64,000 nt of DNA, taken from the NCBI RefSeq assembly GCF_017798165.1, contig NZ_CP059068.1:3658001-3722000 (forward strand), read 5' to 3'. Source of the DNA: Rhodoferax sp. AJA081-3 (GTDB lineage: Bacteria; Pseudomonadota; Gammaproteobacteria; Burkholderiales; Burkholderiaceae_C). Below are positions 43,904-52,862 of this stretch, in pieces. The number at the start of each line of letters is the position of its first letter. Positions within the stretch are counted from its first letter, which is position 1. A model generated the notes under the pieces. That model was not told the DNA's origin and ran no database searches. It saw only the letters and a list, made by a program, of their open reading frames with translations. Position numbers and translations under genes: made by a program.

Positions 43904-45991
43904 ATGAAGCGACTTGGCCAACTCACACTGCTTGCAACCTTGGTGTTGCCGACGCAAGCCGTATTTGCACAAAGTACTGGGGAAGAAGAAGACGACTTGT
44001 TGCTCTCCTATGGCGACAAGGCCACCGTCAGCATTGCAACCGGAAGCCAGCAATCCTTGCGCCGCGCGCCAGCGGTTGCCACCGTCATCACCGCCGAAGA
44101 CATTGCCGCCATGGGGGCAACGGATCTGGATGAAGTGTTGGCGACGGTGCCGGGTCTGCACGTGAATCGCGCTGCGAATAGCTACACCCCCTTGTTCGTC
44201 ATCCGTGGTGTCTTCAGCCAATTCAATCCACAGGTTTTGATGCTGCAGAACGGCGTTCCCATTACCACCCTGTTTGTTGGCAACAAGGGCAATATTTGGG
44301 GTGGCTACCCGGTTGAACATATCGCCCGTATTGAAGTCATCCGGGGCCCCGGCTCTGCGCTGTATGGTGCGGATGCCTTTTCGGGCGTTATCAACATCAT
44401 TACCAAATCCGCCGCCGAGATCTCGGGAACCGAGGTTGGCTTGCGGGGTGGCTCTTTTGCGACCCGAAACGCCTGGATTCAACACGGTGGCAAGATCGGA
44501 TCGGTGGATGTGGCGGCTTATGTGCGCATCGGCAGCAGTGACGGTTTCAAGGGAACCATAGACGCCGACGCCCAGACGCGGTTTGACCGGATCTTCGGCA
44601 CACGCGCCAGCGTGGCACCCAGCCCCGTGCGCACGGGGTATGAAGCGGTGGACGGCAACCTCGAACTGGGGTTTGAGAAGTGGCGGGCGCATGTTGGCTA
44701 CAAGCTTCGCGACAACGTCGGCCCAGGTGCGGGGATTGCGTCTGCAGTGGACCCGGTAGGTCGCGGAAGAAGTGAACGTATTACGGGTGATGTGTCTTGG
44801 ACGGATCCCCACGTTTCCAATGACTGGGGCTTGGGTTTTTCTGCCAGCTACTTGCACTACGCACAAATCATTCCGGTACCGTTTCAACTGTTCCCACCGG
44901 GGGCCAATATTGGCGGTGGCGTTTCACCCACCGGGTTTTTTGGTGCCCCCGAGACCTGGGAGCGTCAGCTTCGGCTGTCCACCTTCGCCACCTACTCGGG
45001 CTTTGCGGGGCATAACCTGCGCCTCGGTCTGGGCCATGATGACCTGGACCTCTACAAGACGGCCGAACTTCGGAATTTCACCTATTCACCGGCCGGTGCC
45101 CTGATCCCGGTCCCAGGCGGTGGGCTGGTTGATTACTCCAACACCAATCCCTTCATGTTTCCCCACCGGCGGCAGGTTGACTATGTCTACGCACAAGACG
45201 AGTGGAACTTTGCCAAGGATTGGGCGTTGACAGCCGGTGTGCGCCATGACAAGTATTCAGACTTTGGTGGTACCACCAACCCGCGGGTGGCCCTGGTCTG
45301 GGATGCTTCGCTGGACGTCACCGCCAAACTGATGGCCGGGCGGGCTTTTCGCGCGCCAGCATTCAACGAGGTCTACGGCATCACCAATCCGGTGGCTTTG
45401 GGTAACCCGAATTTGGTGCCGGAATTGATAACCACGGTAGAGACAGCCGTGTCTTGGCAGGCTCGGCGTGACCTCCAGGTCAACCTAAGCCTCTTTCACT
45501 ATGACATGAAGGACACCATCCGGCTGGTGGGCGGCAAGTACTTCAATACGGGTGCGCTGTATGGCGATGGAGGCGAGTTGGAAGCCGTGTGGGATGCCAG
45601 CCGCAATGTCCGACTGACTGGCAGCTACTCGTGGCAAACCTCGATTGATGTGGCATCTGGTCAGGATGCCGGGTACGCACCACACAAGCACCTGGTCGGC
45701 CGGGCGGATTGGCGCGTCGCTGGCAATTGGATGTTGGGTGCGCAGCTGAATTGGGTGGCCGACCGCAAACGCGCCGCGGGCGATGTGCGTCCACAAATTG
45801 CCGACTACACCACGGTTGACATAAACGTGAGCACCGTCGCCAAGCGCCAGCAGTGGGGGTTTGCCTTGGGCTTGCGCAACCTGTTTAATGCGGATGTGCG
45901 AGAGCCCAGTGTTGCGCCGGGTACGGCGCTTCCCAATGATTTGCCGATGGCGCCGTTTTCAGCCTATCTGCAGGCAACCTACAGGTTGTGA
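43904..45991 (+). CDS. TonB-dependent outer-membrane receptor
   Basis: A 695-residue receptor. A signal peptide (residues 1-23, ending VFAQ) is followed by a plug domain (about 50-165; TVITAEDIAAMGATDLDEVL, VIRGPGSALYGADAFSGVIN) and a 22-strand barrel-sized region ending ATYRL. A strong AAGGGG site precedes the ATG. It resembles the BtuB/CirA group. Next come an IS30 copy, a binding protein and a sensor kinase, which probably were one locus. The ligand is unknown. Confidence 0.92.
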   Translation: MKRLGQLTLLATLVLPTQAVFAQSTGEEEDDLLLSYGDKATVSIATGSQQSLRRAPAVATVITAEDIAAMGATDLDEVLATVPGLHVNRAANSYTPLFVIRGVFSQFNPQVLMLQNGVPITTLFVGNKGNIWGGYPVEHIARIEVIRGPGSALYGADAFSGVINIITKSAAEISGTEVGLRGGSFATRNAWIQHGGKIGSVDVAAYVRIGSSDGFKGTIDADAQTRFDRIFGTRASVAPSPVRTGYEAVDGNLELGFEKWRAHVGYKLRDNVGPGAGIASAVDPVGRGRSERITGDVSWTDPHVSNDWGLGFSASYLHYAQIIPVPFQLFPPGANIGGGVSPTGFFGAPETWERQLRLSTFATYSGFAGHNLRLGLGHDDLDLYKTAELRNFTYSPAGALIPVPGGGLVDYSNTNPFMFPHRRQVDYVYAQDEWNFAKDWALTAGVRHDKYSDFGGTTNPRVALVWDASLDVTAKLMAGRAFRAPAFNEVYGITNPVALGNPNLVPELITTVETAVSWQARRDLQVNLSLFHYDMKDTIRLVGGKYFNTGALYGDGGELEAVWDASRNVRLTGSYSWQTSIDVASGQDAGYAPHKHLVGRADWRVAGNWMLGAQLNWVADRKRAAGDVRPQIADYTTVDINVSTVAKRQQWGFALGLRNLFNADVREPSVAPGTALPNDLPMAPFSAYLQATYRL

Positions 45992-46000
45992 CATGCTTAA

Positions 46001-46049
46001 ACTATCATTTTGATAGCATCTTGTGCAGATAACACGGGGGCTAGCGTCG
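46001..46049 (+). repeat. 49-bp 3'-end repeat, copy C
   Basis: ACTAT-N7-ATAGC, 17 nt, CGGGGGCTAGCGTCG and a T-tract. It begins 9 nt after the TonB receptor stop, in sense. IS30 copy 2 is inserted 8 bp beyond the box. Confidence 0.82.
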
Positions 46050-46057
46050 TTTTTCTT

Positions 46058-47150
46058 GGCGGATTCAAGTACGAAGTGCAACGTTTTAGAAACGGGTTAG
46101 GCCAAGAGTGAATAGGATGCACTTTTGTGACCGGCCAGTCCCAAACGTTGCACCATGACCTATACACACTTGACCCAAGAAGAACGATACCAAATTCACA
46201 ACCTCACGCGCCAAGGCATTCATCTGTCGCAAATTGCAGCAGAGCTTGGACGTAGCAGCTCGACGATCAGCCGCGAGCTCAGGCGCAATGCCAGTGCCCG
46301 GGGCTACCAACCTGCACTGGCCCAAGACAAAGCGACTCAGAGACAGACACAGCGTCGCAATGCCCGCCAGTTCGATCCAGAGCAGTGGCAACTCGTGGAG
46401 TTGTATCTGCGCCTGAGCTTGTCTCCCCAGCAAGTCAGTGACCGCCTGGCTTTAGAGGATCGTTTGTCGATTAGCACCGAAGCCATCTACCAATACGCCT
46501 ATGCCAACAAAGCCCAGGGCGGTGATTTAGTCGGGTACTTGCGCTGTCAAAAACTTCGTAGAAAGCGCTATGCCAGTGGTCGAGAGCGCCGTGGGGTACT
46601 CAAGAACCGGGTCGGAATTGAACATCGCCCCGCAGTGGTGGATAGCAAGAAGCGCATAGGCGACTGGGAGGGCGATACGGTGATCGGCGGGGGGCGCAAA
46701 GGCGTGTTGGTGACACTGGTGGAACGCAAGTCCCGCTATACCTTGGCGCATCCACTACGCTCCAAGCACAGTGCGGGGTGACGCAGGCCATTGTCGATTT
46801 GCTGCGCCCCCACAGACATGCCTGCAAGACACTGACCTTTGACAACGGCAAGGAGTTCGCTGAGCACGAATTCATTGCAAGTTGTTTGAGGGCGAAGGTG
46901 TACTTTGCCAAGCCCTACTGCTCATGGCAGCGTGGGCTCAATGAGAACACCAACGGGCTGCTGCGACAGTTCTTTCCAAAGGGGTGCAGTTTGCTCAAGG
47001 TGACACAGGCTCAGGTCGATGAAGCTGTGTACTTACTCAATCATCGGCCTCGTAAGTGCCTGGGCTATCGCACACCGCATGAGGTCTTCTACAACCTACC
47101 CGTCAGACCTCTTACACTGCATTCCGTTGCGCTTTGTACTTGAATCCGCC
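46058..47150 (+). mobile_element. IS30-family insertion sequence, copy 2 (1093 bp)
   Basis: Same element as copy 1, same orientation, with matching inverted ends beginning GGCGGATTCAAGTAC. It is flanked by a 3-bp direct repeat CTT (46055-46057 and 47151-47153), as expected for IS30-type insertion, so this looks like an independent transposition event. It lies between the TonB receptor gene with repeat C and the substrate-binding protein gene. Confidence 0.93.
46155..47143 (+). pseudogene. IS30-family transposase, frameshifted in G-tract
   Basis: Same transposase as at 10923, here intact through the A-tract (AAAAA at 46549-46553) but broken at 46775-46778, where GGGG replaces the GGGGG of copy 1. 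The first part stops at 46781 after 208 codons, and the remaining 121 codons start at 46778 in another frame. Neither copy in the window encodes a full transposase. Confidence 0.9.
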
Positions 47151-47202
47151 CTTGTTTTTCCTGCGGTTTGACCGGGGAAGGGGTGGGGGTATTTGTCTTT
47201 GT

Positions 47203-48318
47203 GTGCGCGTGGCACTGTTGGCCCTGGTGGTCGGGCCTACCATGGCACAGACCACCGAATTAACGAGTCTTGCCCGCCACGCAGGACTGGCCAAAGCGCA
47301 CATGGGCGAGCCCGCGTTCAGGGGCGACTGGCCACAGGTGCTACAACGTCTGGAGATGTCCAGCGACATCTTGGTCTATCGGTTTCAAGTCGCTGCCAAT
47401 GACCAGGTGGTCGCGCAACTGGGGCGCGTGGAACGTGTCAAGGTGGCGTTGGCATCGGAGACCGGCAGTATTGCCGTTCTCTACCCCGACCTGGAAGAAC
47501 CCTACCGCAGCATTTTTACCAAGATCATCGAAGGGATAGAGGCGCAGGTCGGCTCACCGGTTGCCAGTTACGCCGTTGGCGGCGCCCGTTCGGCCCAGGA
47601 CATCATGGCCCAGTTGAAGCGCCAGGACATCAAGGTGGTGATCGCACTGGGCCGCCAGGGCATGAAGGCAGCGTCTACCCTGGACCACGAAGTAGGCGTG
47701 GTGGCCGGCGGTGTGGTGTCACCACCCACCGGAGACGGCCGCAGCTTCCCTGTCGTCAGCTTGGCACCCGATCCCAAGATGCTGTTTGAGCGGCTTAAAC
47801 ACTTTATGCCCGATGTGCGGCGCGTTACCGTGGTGTACGACCCCAAACAAAACGCGTGGCTGATGCGCCTGGCCCGCGACGCGGCCCGCACCCACGGTCT
47901 GGAGTTACAGGCCATTGAGGCCGGGGACTTGAAGAACGCGGTGCGGGTCTACCAGGAGGTGCTGGCCAGCGCCGACCCCAAACGGGACGCTTTGTGGCTG
48001 CCCCAGGACTCCACCACGGTGGAAGACTCATCGGTGCTGCCGCTGATTCTGGAGAGCGCCTGGAACCGCAACCTGGCGGTGTTTTCCAGCAACGTGACCC
48101 ATGTCAAACGGGGCGCATTGTTTTCCCTTTATCCCAATAACGTGGCCCTGGGTCGCCAGCTGGCGTCTTCGGCCATGAGTCTGCCCAGCGGCAATGCGGC
48201 CTTGGTCGTGCCCATGAAGGACGCGTTGTTGGCCGTCAATACCCGGACAGCAAGCCACCTGGGTTTGCAACTATCCTCCCGCCAGCAGGCTTTTGACCTG
48301 GTGTTTCCCGCTCGCTGA
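47203..48318 (+). CDS. ABC-type substrate-binding protein (ABC_sub_bind-like)
   Basis: About 371 residues. A signal peptide (RVALLALVVGPTMAQ) fits a GTG start at 47203 preceded by AAGGGG about 20 bp away; the frame is open left into the IS30 end, so the exact start is uncertain. The domain has the periplasmic ligand-binding pattern of the YtrB-unrelated ABC_sub_bind group: PDLEEPYRSIFTKIIEGIEA, RQGMKAASTL, RVTVVYDPKQNAW. The IS30 insertion ends 52 bp upstream and may have removed its promoter or uncoupled it from the TonB gene. The kinase gene follows by 14 bp, suggesting a sensing partner. Confidence 0.78.
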   Translation: MRVALLALVVGPTMAQTTELTSLARHAGLAKAHMGEPAFRGDWPQVLQRLEMSSDILVYRFQVAANDQVVAQLGRVERVKVALASETGSIAVLYPDLEEPYRSIFTKIIEGIEAQVGSPVASYAVGGARSAQDIMAQLKRQDIKVVIALGRQGMKAASTLDHEVGVVAGGVVSPPTGDGRSFPVVSLAPDPKMLFERLKHFMPDVRRVTVVYDPKQNAWLMRLARDAARTHGLELQAIEAGDLKNAVRVYQEVLASADPKRDALWLPQDSTTVEDSSVLPLILESAWNRNLAVFSSNVTHVKRGALFSLYPNNVALGRQLASSAMSLPSGNAALVVPMKDALLAVNTRTASHLGLQLSSRQQAFDLVFPAR

Positions 48319-48332
48319 ACTGTGCCCATTTA

Positions 48333-51300
48333 ATGAATTCTCGCAACCCACTTCTGGTCGTTCTGCGCAAGACGACATTTCGGCAGCAACTCTCCTTTAT
48401 GGCTGCGATGGGCGTTTTGCTGTTGGCGCTGCTGTCTTCATTGGTGATCTCCTGGCAAAGCAGCCGTGACATACGCCAAAACCGCCAGCAGCAGGGCCAA
48501 CACCTGGCAGATAGCCTTGCCCGCCAGGCCCGCCTGGCCCTGCTGTCTGACGCCAGCGAGAATATTGCGGACGCGGTGGCCGGCGCCCTGGCGTTTCCGG
48601 ATGTGGACCGTGTTGAAATTCGGCGCATCGACGGCAAACCGTTGAGCGCCCATGGTGCGGGGGACGTGGCGCTGGCACTCGGTGATGAGTTGCCACCCAA
48701 GGCCGTCCTGACGGCGACGGGTGCCTTTCTCGATGTTGAGAACATCCAGTCGTGGCAGTTCGTGGCGCCGGTGCGTATTCTGGACAGCAGTTCGCCGTTC
48801 GAAGCAGAAAGCCCCAAGACGCAGACCATTGGTTATGTGCGGGTGGTGTTGTCCAAGGCATCCTTGGGCAGTGCCCTGTTGACCCTGTTTGCACTCAATA
48901 TGGGTATTGCACTGTCGTTCGCCGTGTTCTTCTTGCTGATAACTCGCGAGCTGACCCGGCGCATGACACAACCCTTGGTGCAACTGGCCGAGTCCATGGG
49001 GCGCGCAGAGCAGGGCGAGTCTGGGGTACGCGCCAAGTTGACCGGGCCGCGCGACATCACCGACATGGCCCACGCTTTCAACAGCATGATGCGGGTGCTC
49101 GACGAGCGCGAACAGGCCTTGCGCCTGGCCAGTGAAGAAGCACTGCGATTGGCACACCTCAAAGCCGAGTTTGCCGCCACCATGAGCCACGAGCTGCGCA
49201 CGCCACTCAATGGCGTGGTCGGCACGTTGGATATGTTGCGTGCCTCGCCGCTGCCGCCCATGGCGCGCAACTATGTGGCCCTGGCCTGGGACTCGTCGCA
49301 GTACCTGCTGGACCTGATCAACAATATTCTGGACTTTTCGTCGCTGGAGGCCGGCAAGCTGCAGCTGGCGAACGGCGATTTTGATATCGCACGTTTGTGT
49401 GAGCAGACGATAGAGCTGGTGATTCCACAGTCAGGCAGCAAGGGGCTGGAGATCGCCTACGTGGTCGACCCGGGTGTGCCGGCCAGTTTGCGCGGGGACG
49501 CGCGGCGCTTGCGCCAGGTGCTGCTCAATCTGGTGGGCAACGCGGTCAAGTTCACCGAACGCGGCGAGGTGTCGGTGCGTGTGTCCTGCGTCGGTCCGTT
49601 TGGTGAGCAGGGGCGGTTGCGTATAGCGGTTTCTGACACGGGCATTGGCGTAGCCGAAGACGAAGTGGCGAGTATTTTTGACGCTTTTACACAGGCCGAC
49701 CCCTCCACCACGCGCGGGCACGATGGCTCTGGCCTGGGCCTGTCCATCTGCAAACAGTTGTGCGCACTGATGGGTGGCGAAATCGGCGTGGACAGCGTGC
49801 AGGGTGTGGGTAGCACGTTCTGGTTCGTCTTGCCTCTGCAGTTGGGTAGCAACCCGCCGTCCGCGAGCGCCACGCGCTTCGGGCGCGTGCTGGTGGTGGA
49901 TGAGAGCAGCATGGTGCGCCAGTTCGTGCAGCAAAACCTGGTTGCGGTGGGTTACGAGTGCCATGCCGTTGGCAAGTTGGCAGACGCGGCCCAATCCCTG
50001 GTGCAGGCCCAGCAGGCTGCGCAGCCGTATGGCCTGTTGCTGGTTGACATGGTCCTGGCCACGGCCCAGGCCCAGAGCGTGCAAGATTTGCGTTCTTTGC
50101 CGGGGTATGGCCAGCCCCGCCTGGTATTGATGAACCGCTATGGGGTTGAAAGCCCTGCGACCGCCCCCGCGGCCGACGCCTATTTGGCCAAGCCTCTGCG
50201 CCAGGAGCGCCTGCTGGAGTGCATTGACCAGGCCATGGGAACCCGTGGCGAGCTACAGCGTTTTGTTCCCAAGGCAAGAAAGCGTCTGCCCCAGATTTTG
50301 ATCGTTGAAGACAACCGCACCAGCCAGACCATTGCCTCTGGCATGCTGGAGATGCTGGGCTGCAAGTCAGAAGTGGCGGCGAACGGCCGCGTCGCCGTGC
50401 AGGCCTTTAAACGCAAACCCTGGGACCTGATCCTGATGGATTGCAATATGCCGGAGATGGATGGCTACCAGGCGACGGCCGTGATCCGTGGCATGGAGGC
50501 CGAAAGTGGCCGCCGCATTCCTATCGTTGCCATGACCGCCAACACCCAACCCATGGATATGGAGAAATGTCTGTCGGCTGGTATGGATGACCACTTGCCC
50601 AAGCCACTGACCTTGGGGAACCTGACGGCGCGCCTGCAGCGCTGGTTGGCGGATTTGGACATTGCCGTGCCTGTCTCGGTGGTACTGGGGCAGACCGCAG
50701 CGACACAGGCGTCTGAACCGGAGGGCCCGATCGACCCGGTGGTGCTGGCCCGCTTGCGGGAAGCTTTGGGAGGTGCCATTGGGCAGGCCATACGCCCGTT
50801 CCTGGAAGACATGCCTGCTTACCTGGATGAGCTGTCGGCCGCTGTGGTGGTGGAAGATGCTGAAGCCCTGCGCCGCGTGGCCCACGCCATCAAGGGCGCG
50901 GCCTGGAACTTTGGTGCGGTGGAGCTCGCGGCGCTCGCCAAGTCCATTGAATCCCTCGCGGAGGGGGAACAGGTCGACGCAGCGGGGCGTGTGATGCCGC
51001 GCTTGCGCGCCGAGTACGGCGTGGTTGAGCAGGCTTTGTTACTGGCGCTGGAGAGCGAGGTCGAGGTGCTGGCACCGCTTCCCGTGGTGGGGGAGGCGCT
51101 GGTCCTGATCGTGGACGACGACCGCAGCACCCGTTCGGCCTTGCGCGCGGCCTTGCAACGCAGCGGCTTTTTGGTGACCGAGGCCGCAGACGGCAGCGAA
51201 GTAGAGGCCGAGGTGCAACGCATGCGCCCGGACGTCATCCTGATGGATGCCCTGATGCCGGTGATGGACGGTTTCACCGCCTGCGCACGCCTGCAGGAAT

Positions 51301-52775
51301 CACCCGAGTGGCGCCAGATCCCCATATTGATGATTACCGCATTGGAGGACAGCGCGTCGATCGAACGGGCCTTTGCGGCTGGGGCCAGCGACTACATACC
51401 CAAGCCCATCCACCTGGCGGTTGTCAACCAGCGGGTACGCCGCCTGGTTGATGCCACCCGTGCCGAGCGCCATGTGCGCCATTTGGCATACAACGATGCG
51501 TTGACCGGGCTGCCGAATCGGACACTGTTCCACGACCACCTGAGCCGTTGTATAGAGCGGGCCCAGCCCGCGGCCACATCGCTGGCCTTGTTGTACCTGG
51601 ATCTGGATCGCTTCAAACTGGTCAACGACACGCTGGGACACGAGATCGGCGACAAGCTGCTGAAAAGTGTTTCCGAGCGCATCCGCGGTTGTGTGCGTGG
51701 CAGCGACTGCGTAGCCCGTTTGGGGGGCGACGAGTTCGCCATCGTCATCGACGACCTGCCCAATGTGAATGTGGCATCGGGCACGGCGCAAAAGATCTGC
51801 CATGCGGTCACGGTCCCCTTTGAAATTGACGGGCACGACATCGTGGTGTCCGCCAGTATTGGCATTGCGGTGTTCCCCATCAATGGGGCGGATTCCAGCA
51901 CCCTGTTGCGCCACGCGGATACGGCCATGTACCGGGCCAAAAAGAAGAGTAGTGGTTTTCAGTTCTTCGAGGAGAACATGGAGGCCTCTGCCAGCGAACA
52001 CATGCGGTTTGAGGGCGCTTTGCGCCGGGCGCTGGAGCGTGACCAGATCGTGGTGTTCTTCCAGCCGATTGCCAATGCTGCCGATTGCCGCATTGTTGGC
52101 ATGGAGGCATTGGCGCGCTGGAGCCATCCGTCACGCGGCCTGGTGTCGCCGCTGGAATTCATCCCGCTGGCAGAAGAAACCGGGCTGATCATCCCCATCG
52201 GCGAAGCGGTTTTGCGGGCGGCCTGCTTGCAGTTGAAGAAATGGCATGAAGCCGGGTCGTCGGGCTTGTATGTCACCGTCAACCTGTCGGGCTTGCAACT
52301 GCAGCAGGTTAACTTCATTGACACCCTGCGCAGTGCGCTGCGCGATACCGGTGTAGATCCACGGCTCTTGACGTTGGAAATCACCGAAAGCATGCTGATG
52401 GTGCACGCCGAGGAAACCCTGTTGTTGCTGCGGGCCATCAAGGCCACGGGCGTGGGGCTGGCCATTGACGACTTCGGCACCGGCTATTCATCACTGGCGT
52501 ATCTCAAGCGTTTTCCGGTTGATGTGCTGAAGATTGACCGGGCCTTTACCCGCGACATGACCAAGAATGTGGACGACGCTTCCATCGTGTCGGGCATTAT
52601 TTCCCTGGCCCACAACCTGCGGCTGAAAGTGGTGGCCGAAGGGGTGGAAACCGAGCAGCAGCGGCAATTTCTGGCGCAGCTGCAGTGTGACTGTATCCAG
52701 GGCTATCTGCTCAGTGAGCCCCTGCCAGGCGACGCGTTTGAGGCGCGCTTTCTGCTTGAGAACCACAGCCCGTAA
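48333..52775 (+). CDS. Hybrid histidine kinase with three receivers, Hpt, GGDEF and EAL
   Basis: A 1480-residue membrane signalling protein. Membrane helices at about residues 22-41 and 185-204 enclose a periplasmic sensor. Then a HAMP, HisKA with H286 (MSHELRTPLNG), HATPase (N-box VGNAVKFTE, DTGIGV, GSGLGL), receiver 1 (D572), receiver 2 (D703, MDCNMPEMDG), Hpt with H851 (HAIKGAAWNFG), receiver 3 (D972), GGDEF at 1131-1135 with an inhibitory RxxD at 1122-1125, and EAL at 1258-1260 with DDFGTGYSS. A complete phosphorelay and both cyclic-di-GMP activities are predicted. Receiver 1 looks less conserved. The binding protein upstream may feed it a signal. Confidence 0.93.
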   Translation: MNSRNPLLVVLRKTTFRQQLSFMAAMGVLLLALLSSLVISWQSSRDIRQNRQQQGQHLADSLARQARLALLSDASENIADAVAGALAFPDVDRVEIRRIDGKPLSAHGAGDVALALGDELPPKAVLTATGAFLDVENIQSWQFVAPVRILDSSSPFEAESPKTQTIGYVRVVLSKASLGSALLTLFALNMGIALSFAVFFLLITRELTRRMTQPLVQLAESMGRAEQGESGVRAKLTGPRDITDMAHAFNSMMRVLDEREQALRLASEEALRLAHLKAEFAATMSHELRTPLNGVVGTLDMLRASPLPPMARNYVALAWDSSQYLLDLINNILDFSSLEAGKLQLANGDFDIARLCEQTIELVIPQSGSKGLEIAYVVDPGVPASLRGDARRLRQVLLNLVGNAVKFTERGEVSVRVSCVGPFGEQGRLRIAVSDTGIGVAEDEVASIFDAFTQADPSTTRGHDGSGLGLSICKQLCALMGGEIGVDSVQGVGSTFWFVLPLQLGSNPPSASATRFGRVLVVDESSMVRQFVQQNLVAVGYECHAVGKLADAAQSLVQAQQAAQPYGLLLVDMVLATAQAQSVQDLRSLPGYGQPRLVLMNRYGVESPATAPAADAYLAKPLRQERLLECIDQAMGTRGELQRFVPKARKRLPQILIVEDNRTSQTIASGMLEMLGCKSEVAANGRVAVQAFKRKPWDLILMDCNMPEMDGYQATAVIRGMEAESGRRIPIVAMTANTQPMDMEKCLSAGMDDHLPKPLTLGNLTARLQRWLADLDIAVPVSVVLGQTAATQASEPEGPIDPVVLARLREALGGAIGQAIRPFLEDMPAYLDELSAAVVVEDAEALRRVAHAIKGAAWNFGAVELAALAKSIESLAEGEQVDAAGRVMPRLRAEYGVVEQALLLALESEVEVLAPLPVVGEALVLIVDDDRSTRSALRAALQRSGFLVTEAADGSEVEAEVQRMRPDVILMDALMPVMDGFTACARLQESPEWRQIPILMITALEDSASIERAFAAGASDYIPKPIHLAVVNQRVRRLVDATRAERHVRHLAYNDALTGLPNRTLFHDHLSRCIERAQPAATSLALLYLDLDRFKLVNDTLGHEIGDKLLKSVSERIRGCVRGSDCVARLGGDEFAIVIDDLPNVNVASGTAQKICHAVTVPFEIDGHDIVVSASIGIAVFPINGADSSTLLRHADTAMYRAKKKSSGFQFFEENMEASASEHMRFEGALRRALERDQIVVFFQPIANAADCRIVGMEALARWSHPSRGLVSPLEFIPLAEETGLIIPIGEAVLRAACLQLKKWHEAGSSGLYVTVNLSGLQLQQVNFIDTLRSALRDTGVDPRLLTLEITESMLMVHAEETLLLLRAIKATGVGLAIDDFGTGYSSLAYLKRFPVDVLKIDRAFTRDMTKNVDDASIVSGIISLAHNLRLKVVAEGVETEQQRQFLAQLQCDCIQGYLLSEPLPGDAFEARFLLENHSP

Positions 52776-52805
52776 GCCTGGCATTCAGGGTAATTAAAGA
52801 TGTTT

Positions 52806-52854
52806 GCTATCTAAAATATAGCGATAGTCTGAGGTTTTACGGGGGCTATAGGAT
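52806..52854 (+). repeat. 49-bp 3'-end repeat, copy D
   Basis: GCTAT-N7-ATAGC, 17 nt, CGGGGGCTATAGGAT then TTTT. It lies 30 nt after the hybrid kinase stop, in sense, and just before the convergent proC stop at 52863. Confidence 0.82.
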
Positions 52855-52862
52855 GTTTTGGC

